5,994 nt of DNA from Chloroflexota bacterium (GTDB lineage Bacteria > Chloroflexota > Dehalococcoidia > DSTF01 > JACRBR01): NCBI GenBank assembly GCA_021813085.1, contig JAKAMA010000164.1, positions 1-5,994 of the forward strand, in the 5' to 3' direction. Each line of letters opens with the position of its first letter. Position 1 is the stretch's first letter. Positions 1 to 5,570 of this stretch are shown here, one piece after another. The translations under genes and the position numbers were made by a program. The notes beneath the pieces were generated by a model. That model made no database searches and was not told where the DNA came from. It was given only the letters and a program-made list of their open reading frames with translations.

Positions 1-790
1 TCACGGCGGCCTGGATCGTCTGCTTCGCGTCCGCCGGCGTGTCCGCCGTGCCGCCGTTCAGGTCGTTGCCGTCGGGCCGCACATAGCAGTCGGTCGTGCA
101 CTGGACCGGCGCGTTGAAGTCATAGGTCGTCGTGCCGGAGATCGTGCCGATCGTGAAGGCATCGACGTTGCCATCGAAGCCCGGCCAGGGCCCGCCGGCC
201 TTGAACTGGAGTGCGCCGCCGACGCGGATGCCGCCGTTCGGGAAGTGCGAGAGCACCTGCGCCCAGGTGCACGGGGTGCTGATCGGGCAGAAGGTGCTGC
301 CGGGGGCGCCGCTCGCCCACCAGACGCCGGCGAGCGGGTTCCACGTCTGCCACGCGCCCTTGACGACGGTGTTGGTGTAGTAGGGCTCGAAGACAAGGCG
401 TCCCTGCCACGCGGTGTTGCTGTCGGTCAGGTCGTAGTCGGCGTCGAACTGGAGCGAGATGGCGAGGTTGCTCGCCGCCGACGAGGCCGGGTCCTGGTAG
501 GTGCTGTAGGAGAGCGACGTGATGTCGGCGAAGCGCGTGCCGGCGTAGGCAAGCGTCGCCAGCAGTTCACGTCCGGTGGCGTCGACGGTCATGTGCGCGC
601 TGCCCGGGCCGAGCGGTGGCACCGCCGGGCCGACGACGAGCGCGCCGGTGCCGTTGGCCACCTCCTGCACGAAGCCCCAGCCGTTCATGTTGGCGGGGGT
701 GACGGTGACCGTCGTGACCGCGCCCGCCCCCGAGTGGGCGGACATGAGCACGACGACCACCGCGGCGATGACGACAAACAACCGCTTCAC
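1..790 (-). CDS. Secreted protein, N-terminal part, probable right-handed beta-helix protein (partial)
   Basis: An open frame runs from a GTG at 790 to the window edge without a stop (263 residues). The start is set by AGGAGG (799-804) eight nt upstream. Residues 1-24 form a signal peptide: MKR, a Val/Ala/Leu-rich core, and an A-G-A cleavage site before V25. Residues 25-229 are rich in Thr, Trp, Tyr and Gly and look like an extracellular beta-sandwich, ending in FDGNVDAFTIGT and TTYDFN (205-226), a signature I associate with a module found in many bacterial exported proteins. C168/C174 and C231/C235 could form disulfides. Residues 236-263 (YVRPDGNDLNGGTADTP, then KQTIQAAV) match the usual entry into a DUF1565 / right-handed parallel beta-helix domain, so the missing part is probably a long beta-helix. 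The role could be polysaccharide binding or cleavage, or a surface structure; the fragment does not decide. Confidence is high for the gene and export, moderate for the fold. Confidence 0.85.
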   Translation of the reverse strand, partial: MKRLFVVIAAVVVVLMSAHSGAGAVTTVTVTPANMNGWGFVQEVANGTGALVVGPAVPPLGPGSAHMTVDATGRELLATLAYAGTRFADITSLSYSTYQDPASSAASNLAISLQFDADYDLTDSNTAWQGRLVFEPYYTNTVVKGAWQTWNPLAGVWWASGAPGSTFCPISTPCTWAQVLSHFPNGGIRVGGALQFKAGGPWPGFDGNVDAFTIGTISGTTTYDFNAPVQCTTDCYVRPDGNDLNGGTADTPADAKQTIQAAV

Positions 791-1021
791 GACTCTGCCC
801 TCCTCTGTGTGCGCGCGTCGATCAAGGGGGAGCACGGTGAGCCGCGGAGTCACCGCATGCCCGGGCCCCCCCAGGAACCGGGCACGCGGTGTACCGTCCC
901 GCCGCGGGTGGAGGTACGCGGCACGCCGGCCAGCGCTGGCGCGCGGCCGGTAAGACGGCGGACTATGCGGTTGTGGTGACGCGGCGGGGCGCACGCACGA
1001 TCCTTGGAGGAGGTGTGTGCG
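791..1021 (-). promoter_or_regulatory. Long folded 5' leader of the beta-helix gene
   Basis: The promoter at 1028-1056 predicts a transcript start near 1021, giving a leader of about 230 nt before the GTG at 790. It can form a 14-bp stem between 878-891 and 851-864 (one G-U pair, 13-nt loop). Closer to the start codon, a 6-bp stem (835-840 with 850-855) shares bases with the first stem, so the two exclude each other. A third potential hairpin lies at 926-950 and includes the 12-bp palindrome GCCAGCGCTGGC (929-940). I do not recognise the conserved core of any riboswitch class I know. No convincing protein gene lies in 791-1286 on either strand. Confidence 0.45.
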
Positions 1022-1027
1022 GCGTCG

Positions 1028-1056
1028 AGTGTAGAGGTGCATCCGACCAGAGTCAA
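1028..1056 (-). promoter_or_regulatory. Sigma-70-type promoter of the beta-helix gene
   Basis: Read on the minus strand, TTGACT (1056-1051) and TACACT (1033-1028) are separated by 17 bp. This is close to the TTGACA/TATAAT consensus with ideal spacing. It sits at the edge of an unusually AT-rich patch (about 1050-1145), and the only gene downstream on this strand is the one starting at 790. Bases 1057-1245 upstream of it hold no gene I can support. Confidence 0.7.
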
Positions 1057-1245
1057 GAGGAAAAGTGAGACATTTTGTAGCACTTCCTGAAGATTTCTGG
1101 TGGACTACGGCGCTGTGTGCCCTCAATCATTCGTACAGACTGAAGTGTCTGGTGCGCGGGTGTGGTCGCCGGTGCGTCACGCCCCCCGTACCGGGCATCG
1201 CACAGCGCGATCGCGGGGAATCGCGGGAGGCGGCAGCGGCGGCGG

Positions 1246-1275
1246 TTGAGGCGCGGCGGGCCGGGCCGCTATACT
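1246..1275 (+). promoter_or_regulatory. Promoter of tRNA-Ala
   Basis: TTGAGG (1246-1251) and TATACT (1270-1275) are spaced by 18 bp. The predicted start is about 1282, some five nt before the mature tRNA 5' end, as expected for a singly transcribed tRNA gene. Confidence 0.7.
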
Positions 1276-1286
1276 GCCGCAGTCAC

Positions 1287-1362
<76 letters not shown>

Positions 1363-1370
1363 CTGACACC

Positions 1371-1400
1371 AACGCCCTCGCCGTGCCCGGCGGGGGCGTT
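1371..1400 (+). terminator. Terminator-like hairpin after tRNA-Ala
   Basis: AACGCCCTCGCCG (1371-1383) pairs with CGGCGGGGGCGTT (1388-1400) over 13 bp with one T-G pair and a four-base loop, TGCC. It begins eight bases after the tRNA CCA end. The T run after it is short (three Ts, then CGCG), so termination may be imperfect or serve mainly as a 3' processing barrier. Confidence 0.7.
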
Positions 1401-1479
1401 TCGCGTCACGCCGGCACGGCCGCATGCCGGGGCGATCGTACCGTCCGCGCCGCTGGTCGCTGATCCCCGCCCGGTGGTA

Positions 1480-1503
1480 CGGTGCCGCCCGGGCGGGGCA
1501 CCG
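1480..1503 (+). other. Hairpin in the leader of the amidohydrolase gene
   Basis: CGGTGCC (1480-1486) pairs with GGCACCG (1497-1503), and the GC-rich bases between can extend the stem (GCCC with GGGC, leaving two unpaired G). It lies 33 bases upstream of the ATG at 1536. I see no convincing promoter between the tRNA-Ala hairpin and this gene, so whether the hairpin is in the mRNA is an inference. Confidence 0.35.
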
Positions 1504-1535
1504 GCGCCGCCGAGCCGTGCCGAGGACGGACACCG

Positions 1536-2372
1536 ATGCAGACGATCGACTTCCACATCCACCCGCCAGGGCCGGGCGGGCTCTCGACCGAAGAGCAGGC
1601 GCAGATGGCCGCGTATTTTCGCGGTGGCCCGCCGCCCGCTTCGAGCGAGGAGATGGCCGAGTACTACCAGCGGCTCGACATGTTCGGGGTGCTGTTTGCG
1701 ATCGACACGGAGACCGCCACGGGCCGTCCGCCGGTGCCGAACGACTACATCGCCGGTTGCGTCCGGCGCTGGCCGCGGACGTTCGCGGGCTTCGGCACCG
1801 TCGACCCGTGGAAGGGCCGGGCCGCGGTGCGCGAGGCGGAGCGCGTGCGCGACCTCGGGCTCAAGGGGCTGAAGTTCCACCCTTCGACGCAGGAGTTCTA
1901 TCCGAACGACCGCCGCTTCTACCCGCTCTGGGAGGCGGCGCAGCGGCTCGGGCTGATCGTGCTGTTCCATACGGGCACGACGGGCGTCGGCGCCGGACGC
2001 CCGGGCGGCGGCGGCGTGAAGCTCGGCTACGCGCGGCCGATCCCCTACATGGACGACGTGGCGGCCGACTTCCCGGAGCTGACGGTGGTGATGGCGCACC
2101 CGTCCTGGCCGTGGCAGGAGGAGCAACTGGCGATGCTCGTCCACAAGCCCAACGTCTACATGGACCTCTCCGGCTGGTCGCCGAAGTATTTCTCACCGTC
2201 GCTGATCACCTACGCGAACAACCTGGTGGGCGACAAGGTGCTCTTCGGCTCGGACTACCCGGCGATCACGCCGGAGCGCTGGCTGCGAGACTTCGAGCAG
2301 GCGCCGTTCGCCGACGCCGTGCGCCCGAAGATCCTGCACGACAACGCGGCGCGGCTGCTGGGGACGACGTAG
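1536..2372 (+). CDS. Amidohydrolase_2 family metal-dependent hydrolase or decarboxylase
   Basis: A 278-residue protein of the amidohydrolase superfamily (ACMSD / 2,3-dihydroxybenzoate decarboxylase-like branch, a metal-bearing TIM barrel). Visible active-site elements in order: HIH near the N terminus (H7, H9), LKGLKFHP (109-116), FHTG with H145, AHPSWPW with H188, and GSDYP with D240. By analogy with the family, H7, H9, H145 and D240 would bind one divalent metal and H188 would act as the catalytic acid/base. There is no signal peptide, so it is cytoplasmic. The ATG at 1536 is chosen because the family motif begins within six residues and GAGGA lies nine bases upstream; an in-frame ATG at 1482 would only add a Pro/Arg/Gly-rich tail. 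A Gly-rich stretch (residues 155-160) lies just after the H145 strand. The substrate cannot be told from sequence; hydrolysis or non-oxidative decarboxylation are both possible. It ends 61 bp from the converging rpsU gene. Confidence 0.9.
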   Translation: MQTIDFHIHPPGPGGLSTEEQAQMAAYFRGGPPPASSEEMAEYYQRLDMFGVLFAIDTETATGRPPVPNDYIAGCVRRWPRTFAGFGTVDPWKGRAAVREAERVRDLGLKGLKFHPSTQEFYPNDRRFYPLWEAAQRLGLIVLFHTGTTGVGAGRPGGGGVKLGYARPIPYMDDVAADFPELTVVMAHPSWPWQEEQLAMLVHKPNVYMDLSGWSPKYFSPSLITYANNLVGDKVLFGSDYPAITPERWLRDFEQAPFADAVRPKILHDNAARLLGTT

Positions 2373-2433
2373 CTGTGCGCGCAGCGCCAGCCGGCCACGG
2401 CCACGTACCGATGAAGGTCCCGGGGGAAGGCGG

Positions 2434-2628
2434 CTACACCAGCGGCTTCTTCGCCCGGCGGCGGCGGCGTGCGGCCTTCGCCTGGGCGATACGGCGGCGC
2501 TCGCTCTTCGGGATGAAGTGGCGGCGCTGCTTGATCTCGCGCAGGATGCCGTCGCGCTGGACCGCCTGGCGGAAGCGGGTGATCAGGTGTTCGGGCGATT
2601 CGCCATCTCGAAGGTCTACTGTCGCCAC
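2434..2628 (-). CDS. rpsU: 30S ribosomal protein bS21
   Basis: A 64-residue basic protein of the expected bS21 size. The core with GESPEHLITRFRQAVQRDGI (residues 9-28), followed by LREIKQRRHF, matches the bS21 helix, and the Arg/Lys-rich C-terminal tail (44-61) is typical. bS21 binds the 30S platform near the 3' end of 16S rRNA and takes part in translation initiation. The start is a GTG at 2628, with GGAG five bases upstream; the frame stays open further upstream, but that extension overlaps the preceding gene and is not S21-like. It lies 46 bp behind the HesB-like gene on the same strand and has no promoter that I can see in the gap, so it is probably the second gene of that operon. No clear U-tract terminator follows in the 61-bp convergent gap to the amidohydrolase gene. 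Confidence 0.93.
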   Translation of the reverse strand: MATVDLRDGESPEHLITRFRQAVQRDGILREIKQRRHFIPKSERRRIAQAKAARRRRRAKKPLV

Positions 2629-2674
2629 ATCGACTCCGTTTCGCCCGGCAGGTGCGCCGGCACGTCGTTCCGGC

Positions 2675-3208
2675 TCAGTCCGCCTCGGCCGCCAACGCTG
2701 CCTGGCGCTTGTGCCAGCCGCCATCACCCGCCCAGAGGGCGCGGATGGCGTCCCACTTCTCCTGCTTCGCGGCCTCCAGCGTATGGAGCTGGTCCCGCAG
2801 CATGTTCTTTGAGCCGCCGCGCAGCGACGCGATCTGCTTGCCGATCTCGGCGATCTCGGCGAGGAGGCGCTCGTGCTCCTGGGCCTTCCAGCCCGGCGGC
2901 ACAGGGTCCGGCTCGTCCTTCACGATGTCGAACGGCTCGTGCGGCTTCGCCTTGCGGAAGATCAGCTTCCTCTTGCCGTCCGCCTCGGTGCAGTCGACCG
3001 TGATGCCCCAGAGGTCACGTGAGACGGTCTCGGAGGCGACCAGCACGACGCGGCCCTGATAGCTGAAGCTTACGTCCTGTTCGATGGGCTCGTCCAGCAC
3101 GAAGCGGTAGTTGCCCTGGACGGTGCTGAGGCGAAGGCAGCGATCGGTGTCCGTACGCCGTGCGAGAAGCTCGCTGAGGATCTCACACGCCTCTGGGGTC
3201 ACGTGCAC
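2675..3208 (-). CDS. HesB/IscA-like domain protein without cluster-binding cysteines, with helical C-terminal tail
   Basis: A 177-residue hypothetical protein. Residues 1-88 align by eye with the HesB/IscA (Fe-S_biosyn) fold: VTPEA...L near the N terminus, LRL (25-27), YRFVLDEPIEQD (34-45), F..QGRVVLV (48-57), and a closing strand KLIFRK (81-86). The position where IscA has its first cluster cysteine (GGCSG type) is QGNYRF here, and the C-terminal CGC motif is absent; its cysteines (8, 24, 73) are elsewhere. It therefore probably does not carry an iron-sulfur cluster. Residues 105-177 are charged and helix-forming, possibly a short coiled coil (about 110-155). The GTG at 3208 is chosen because AGGAGG (3217-3222) sits eight bases upstream. 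It is the first gene of a likely operon with rpsU, hinting at a ribosome- or translation-linked role, but that is inference. An unrelated small alpha/beta protein is the alternative. Confidence 0.8.
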   Translation of the reverse strand: MHVTPEACEILSELLARRTDTDRCLRLSTVQGNYRFVLDEPIEQDVSFSYQGRVVLVASETVSRDLWGITVDCTEADGKRKLIFRKAKPHEPFDIVKDEPDPVPPGWKAQEHERLLAEIAEIGKQIASLRGGSKNMLRDQLHTLEAAKQEKWDAIRALWAGDGGWHKRQAALAAEAD

Positions 3209-3347
3209 CCGAAACGCCTCCTGGCACGCGAAGCGCGACGACGCTCACCGCGACGTGCGCTCAACTCCTTCAGCCGGGACGGACCGGCGGTCCGCAGGGG
3301 CACGGTCGCGGCAGCGACAGGCCCGCAGAGGAAGACCACGGAGCCAC

Positions 3348-3376
3348 ATGTTAGCAGAACGTTCACGTTTCGGCAA
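3348..3376 (-). promoter_or_regulatory. Promoter of the HesB-like/rpsU operon
   Basis: On the minus strand, TTGCCG (3376-3371) and TAACAT (3353-3348) are 17 bp apart, and TGC before the -10 gives an extended -10 element. The predicted start near 3341 leaves a leader of about 130 nt to the GTG at 3208; I see no known regulatory RNA in it. Confidence 0.65.
3358..3369. promoter_or_regulatory. Inverted repeat in the promoter spacer (possible operator)
   Basis: AACGT-TC-ACGTT is a perfect 5-2-5 inverted repeat lying wholly between the -35 and -10 boxes of the HesB-like/rpsU promoter. A protein bound here would sit on the promoter itself. No regulator is encoded in the window, and the repeat is short enough to be chance. 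Confidence 0.35.
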
Positions 3377-3582
3377 TCGCACCACACCCGGTCTGCCCGG
3401 ATCCATCGCCATCGGCGCGCGTCGCAGCGCTTTCGGGAGGACCGGCGCGACCGGCCGTCCGCACGACCCGCCGTGCCGGACGATCCCGCCGGGTCTCGTG
3501 CGCGCCCGCCACGCGCGCTCACCGGGCGCCACCCTGGGCCGCTCGTTGCGTGCGTCCGATGCTGGGCGGGTAGCGCGCTGGT
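3377..3582. other. Non-coding GC-rich stretch between divergent units
   Basis: This stretch separates the minus-strand HesB-like/rpsU promoter from the plus-strand tRNA-Val promoter. The open frames that cross it have Arg/Ala/Pro-rich composition, no ribosome binding site, and run into tRNA or gene sequence in other frames. I see no gene, repeat or RNA in it. Confidence 0.5.
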
Positions 3583-3591
3583 TGCTAGAAT
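3583..3591 (+). promoter_or_regulatory. Extended -10 promoter of tRNA-Val
   Basis: TGC-TAGAAT is a good extended -10 element. The predicted start is about 3598, ten bases before the tRNA. No convincing -35 box is visible at the right distance; the extended -10 may compensate. Confidence 0.55.
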
Positions 3592-3607
3592 GCGTGGCCA
3601 ACGCAAC

Positions 3608-3683
3608 GGGCGGTTAGCTCAGCCGGAAGAGCGCTTCCTTCACACGGAAGAGGTCACAGGTTCAAGTCCTGTACCGCCCACCA
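3608..3683 (+). tRNA. tRNA-Val, anticodon CAC, CCA encoded
   Basis: A complete 76-nt cloverleaf. The acceptor stem GGGCGGT (3608-3614) pairs perfectly with ACCGCCC (3673-3679). D stem GCTC/GAGC; anticodon stem CTTCC/GGAAG with loop TTCACAC, giving anticodon CAC at 3641-3643 (reads GTG). T stem ACAGG/CCTGT with loop TTCAAGT; discriminator A at 3680 followed by CCA. Confidence 0.97.
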
Positions 3684-3714
3684 CTCTGCATCGACCATCG
3701 ACTCGCGCACGACG

Positions 3715-3766
3715 GCCTCTGGAAGATGGACGGTGGAGGGTAGAGGCGCGGGACGCGCGGGCCTCT
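3715..3766 (+). terminator. Competing hairpins downstream of tRNA-Val (weak terminator)
   Basis: AGAGGC (3742-3747) can pair with either GCCTCT at 3715-3720 or GCCTCT at 3761-3766. The downstream choice is tighter: AGAGGC-GCG, a five-base loop, then CGC and GCCTCT with two bulged G. There is no T run, so it is at best a non-canonical terminator or 3' processing signal. The rest of 3684-3851 holds no gene I can support. Confidence 0.3.
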
Positions 3767-3851
3767 GACAGAACCGCGGCTCCCGGCGGGGTCCCGTAGG
3801 CGCTGGCGGCTCGCCGATCGCCTTGCGCGCCACGGCGTCGGCCCCGGACCG

Positions 3852-4583
3852 TCACGCGGGCGTGTGGCAGCGGCTCATCGGCTGCGCGGCGGCGAACGCC
3901 TGCGCGATCACGTTCTGCCCCACGTCGTTCGGATGGACGCCGTCGGGCAAGATCAGCCCCGAACCGTCGCCGAACGCGGCATGGACCTGCGCGACGGCCA
4001 CGCCCGACGCATCGATGTGGTCGTTCATCAGGCGCAGGTAGTCGCCGACCGGGCTGCCCGGCGGGTCGAGATAGCGCATCGAATAGAGGTCGCCCACGAC
4101 GAGCAGCGCGCACGGCGCCGCGCTGTTCAGCCGTGCCAGGATCGCATCGAACACGGTGCCGAAGTGCACCAGCATCGCCCGCAGGCAGTCGCGCCCGTCG
4201 TCGCCTCCGCACGCGCCGGCGTTGTACCGGCCGCGCGCCTGGAGATAGTCGTTGATGCCGATGTCCAGGGTGATGCGGGTGGCGTTCCGCACGCCGTCGA
4301 CGAACGCCGGGTCCTCGTACAGCGCGTTCAGCAGTTGCGACGCCGTCCAGCTATCGCGGCCGAGGTTGACCACGTCGCGTGTGCCCAGATACTGGTTCAC
4401 CCAGCCGTCGGGCCGCTCGACCCCCTGCTGGGTGATCGAGTCGCCGACCGCGGCGTACCGCGCGCCCGGGGCGTCGGCGAGCACGACCGGCCAGAGAAGG
4501 GGGGTCCGCGGCACGCACGCGACGGCCAGCACGAGCGCGGCCGCGGCAAGCGCCAGCCAGGCGACGCGGGCGCTCACGTGCAC
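3852..4583 (-). CDS. Exported SGNH/GDSL-type hydrolase
   Basis: A 243-residue protein of the SGNH hydrolase superfamily (esterases, lipases, acetylxylan or peptidoglycan O-deacetylases). Block I is VGDSIT with nucleophile S49; block II is NLG (G75); block III is GIND (N111); block V is DGVHPN with D214 and H217 completing the triad. All four oxyanion/catalytic positions are present, so it should be active. The N terminus (residues 5-23) is a hydrophobic segment ending LAVAC, an imperfect lipobox (A rather than L/V/I at -3), so it is either a lipoprotein or membrane-anchored or secreted. Starts considered: GTG at 4583 has GGGAG nine bases upstream and directly precedes the export segment; the longer TTG start at 4646 lacks a ribosome site. 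It has its own promoter and faces away from the lipoprotein gene. Substrate unknown. Confidence 0.9.
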   Translation of the reverse strand: MHVSARVAWLALAAAALVLAVACVPRTPLLWPVVLADAPGARYAAVGDSITQQGVERPDGWVNQYLGTRDVVNLGRDSWTASQLLNALYEDPAFVDGVRNATRITLDIGINDYLQARGRYNAGACGGDDGRDCLRAMLVHFGTVFDAILARLNSAAPCALLVVGDLYSMRYLDPPGSPVGDYLRLMNDHIDASGVAVAQVHAAFGDGSGLILPDGVHPNDVGQNVIAQAFAAAQPMSRCHTPA

Positions 4584-4668
4584 ACCGGCGCGCTCCCTCG
4601 CCGTGCGGCCGCCACCGGCCGGTATCGAGACGCGTTGTGTTGGCAAAGGATCATGTCCATTGACGATT

Positions 4669-4698
4669 GATATACGCGCATGCGACAGGCGGTGTCAA
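4669..4698 (-). promoter_or_regulatory. Strong promoter of the SGNH hydrolase gene
   Basis: On the minus strand, a consensus TTGACA (4698-4693) and TATATC (4674-4669) are 18 bp apart. The predicted start near 4662 gives a leader of about 80 nt to the GTG at 4583. The spacer contains the 8-bp palindrome CGCATGCG (4677-4684). Confidence 0.75.
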
Positions 4699-4700
4699 TC

Positions 4701-4716
4701 CAGGTGGCCTCACCTG
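4701..4716. promoter_or_regulatory. Inverted repeat beside the SGNH hydrolase promoter (possible operator)
   Basis: CAGGTG-GCCT-CACCTG is a perfect 6-4-6 inverted repeat two bases upstream of the -35 box, where an activator or a repressor could act on the minus-strand promoter. No regulator gene is in the window to pair it with. Confidence 0.4.
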
Positions 4717-4867
4717 TCCACCGCCAAGCCTTTCACACACCGGGCTACCCTCGCTCGACGGCAGGCCAACGCGAAGCCGACGCTTCCTCGACGCCGCTCA
4801 GCCTCGAAGTGCGGGCCCGCGGCGGCTCTCGCGGCGCGGTCGGCTTGCCATCCGCACGCACACGCAC
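4717..4867. other. Non-coding stretch between divergent promoters
   Basis: The divergent interval between the SGNH hydrolase and lipoprotein genes. An in-frame upward extension of the lipoprotein frame crosses it but is Arg/Ala/Ser-rich, precedes the signal peptide, and has no ribosome site. Nothing else is recognisable here. Confidence 0.5.
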
Positions 4868-4897
4868 TTGCCGCGCCGCGCGCGACGCACCTACACT
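4868..4897 (+). promoter_or_regulatory. Promoter placing transcription start on the lipoprotein ATG
   Basis: TTGCCG (4868-4873) and TACACT (4892-4897) are 18 bp apart. The -10 ends seven bases before the ATG at 4905, so transcription should begin at or within a base or two of the start codon. No Shine-Dalgarno sequence precedes the ATG, which fits a leaderless mRNA. Confidence 0.6.
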
Positions 4898-4904
4898 GCC
4901 ATCG

Positions 4905-5555
4905 ATGATCGTGCGACGCCGCGCCGCCGTCGTGCTCCTGCTTGCGCTTGCTGCGGTCGGCATCGCTGCGTGCGGCGGTGGCAACAACGTCTCGCCGCAA
5001 ACCGCGACCGTGCCCCCGACGGCGGCCGTCAGCACACCGCCGCCGGCGACGACGGTCGTGGCCACCGGCACCGTTTCCACACAGATCCGGAGCCTCGACC
5101 TGAGAAAGACGGCACCCGTGCAGCAACTGCTCACGGCGACCGGCGGCCAGTTTGTGGCGAGTCAGGTCATCTACGCCGACCTCACCGGCAACGGCGTCGA
5201 GGACGCCGTCGTGCCGATCTCGTCCGGCGGCACCCTGGGCGATATCGCCTACGTGGTGCTCGCGCCGGGCCCGAACGGGGTCGTGGCGCTACCGATGCAG
5301 AAGGGCGTGACCTCCAGCGGCGGCATCGCCGTCAAGGTCGTCGGCGGCAAGCTCGTCGATATCCGGCCGGAGTACGGGCCCAACGACCCGAACTGCTGCC
5401 CGAGCATGCTGCGCGAAACGACGTATGCCTGGAACGGCAAGGAGCTCGCGGTCGTCTCAACCCTCACCGTGCCGAACCCGAACGGCGGCCTCAAGCGCAC
5501 GCCGGGCGCCAGCGTCTCGCCGGCGGCGCCGAACAGCGCGCCCAACGCCCCGTAG
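4905..5555 (+). CDS. Lipoprotein with DLTGNG and PNCCPS motifs, unknown function
   Basis: A 216-residue exported lipoprotein. Residues 1-23 are a clear lipoprotein signal: MIVRRR, a Leu/Ala/Val core, then the lipobox GIAAC with lipid-accepting C23. Residues 24-57 form a Thr/Pro/Val-rich linker typical of surface lipoproteins. The globular part (58-192) has YADLTGNGVEDAVVP (90-104), an Asp/Asn/Gly loop resembling those that bind calcium or start a beta-propeller repeat, then GDIAYVVL, GGKLVDI, DPNCCPS (161-167) and YAWNGKEL (174-181). The adjacent cysteines 164/165 may be structural. The tail (193-216) is Pro/Ala/Ser-rich. The layout recalls actinobacterial LppP/LprE-like lipoproteins, but I cannot assign it. 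The ATG at 4905 is chosen for the signal peptide and for the -10 box seven bases upstream; an in-frame ATG at 4680 is less likely. The next gene begins 15 bases downstream, so the two are probably co-transcribed. Confidence 0.88.
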   Translation: MIVRRRAAVVLLLALAAVGIAACGGGNNVSPQTATVPPTAAVSTPPPATTVVATGTVSTQIRSLDLRKTAPVQQLLTATGGQFVASQVIYADLTGNGVEDAVVPISSGGTLGDIAYVVLAPGPNGVVALPMQKGVTSSGGIAVKVVGGKLVDIRPEYGPNDPNCCPSMLRETTYAWNGKELAVVSTLTVPNPNGGLKRTPGASVSPAAPNSAPNAP

Positions 5556-5570
5556 CACCAGAGAGGCCCT

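Noticed and set aside
791..1021. A known riboswitch (c-di-GMP or c-di-AMP class) in the leader
   Set aside because: The conserved core sequences of these classes are not present on the transcript strand.
1006..1095. GGAGGAGG followed by a GTG and a 25-codon plus-strand frame
   Set aside because: Spacing is poor, it is antisense to the beta-helix leader, and no promoter on this strand precedes it.
2373..2433. Bidirectional terminator between the converging amidohydrolase and rpsU genes
   Set aside because: Only a weak 4-5 bp stem at 2372-2385 and a GGCC-AC-GGCC repeat are visible, with no T run on either strand.
1424..2812. Longest plus-strand open frame (462 codons) over the amidohydrolase and rpsU region
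   Set aside because: Arg/Gly/Ala-rich out-of-frame shadow; the 1536-2372 frame carries the intact metal-binding motifs.
3640..4212. Minus-strand open frame ending GTGLEPVTSSV, and the plus-strand frame crossing tRNA-Val at 3203-3799
   Set aside because: Both run through tRNA-Val and give typical tRNA-derived false protein tails; the remainder overlaps the SGNH hydrolase gene out of frame.
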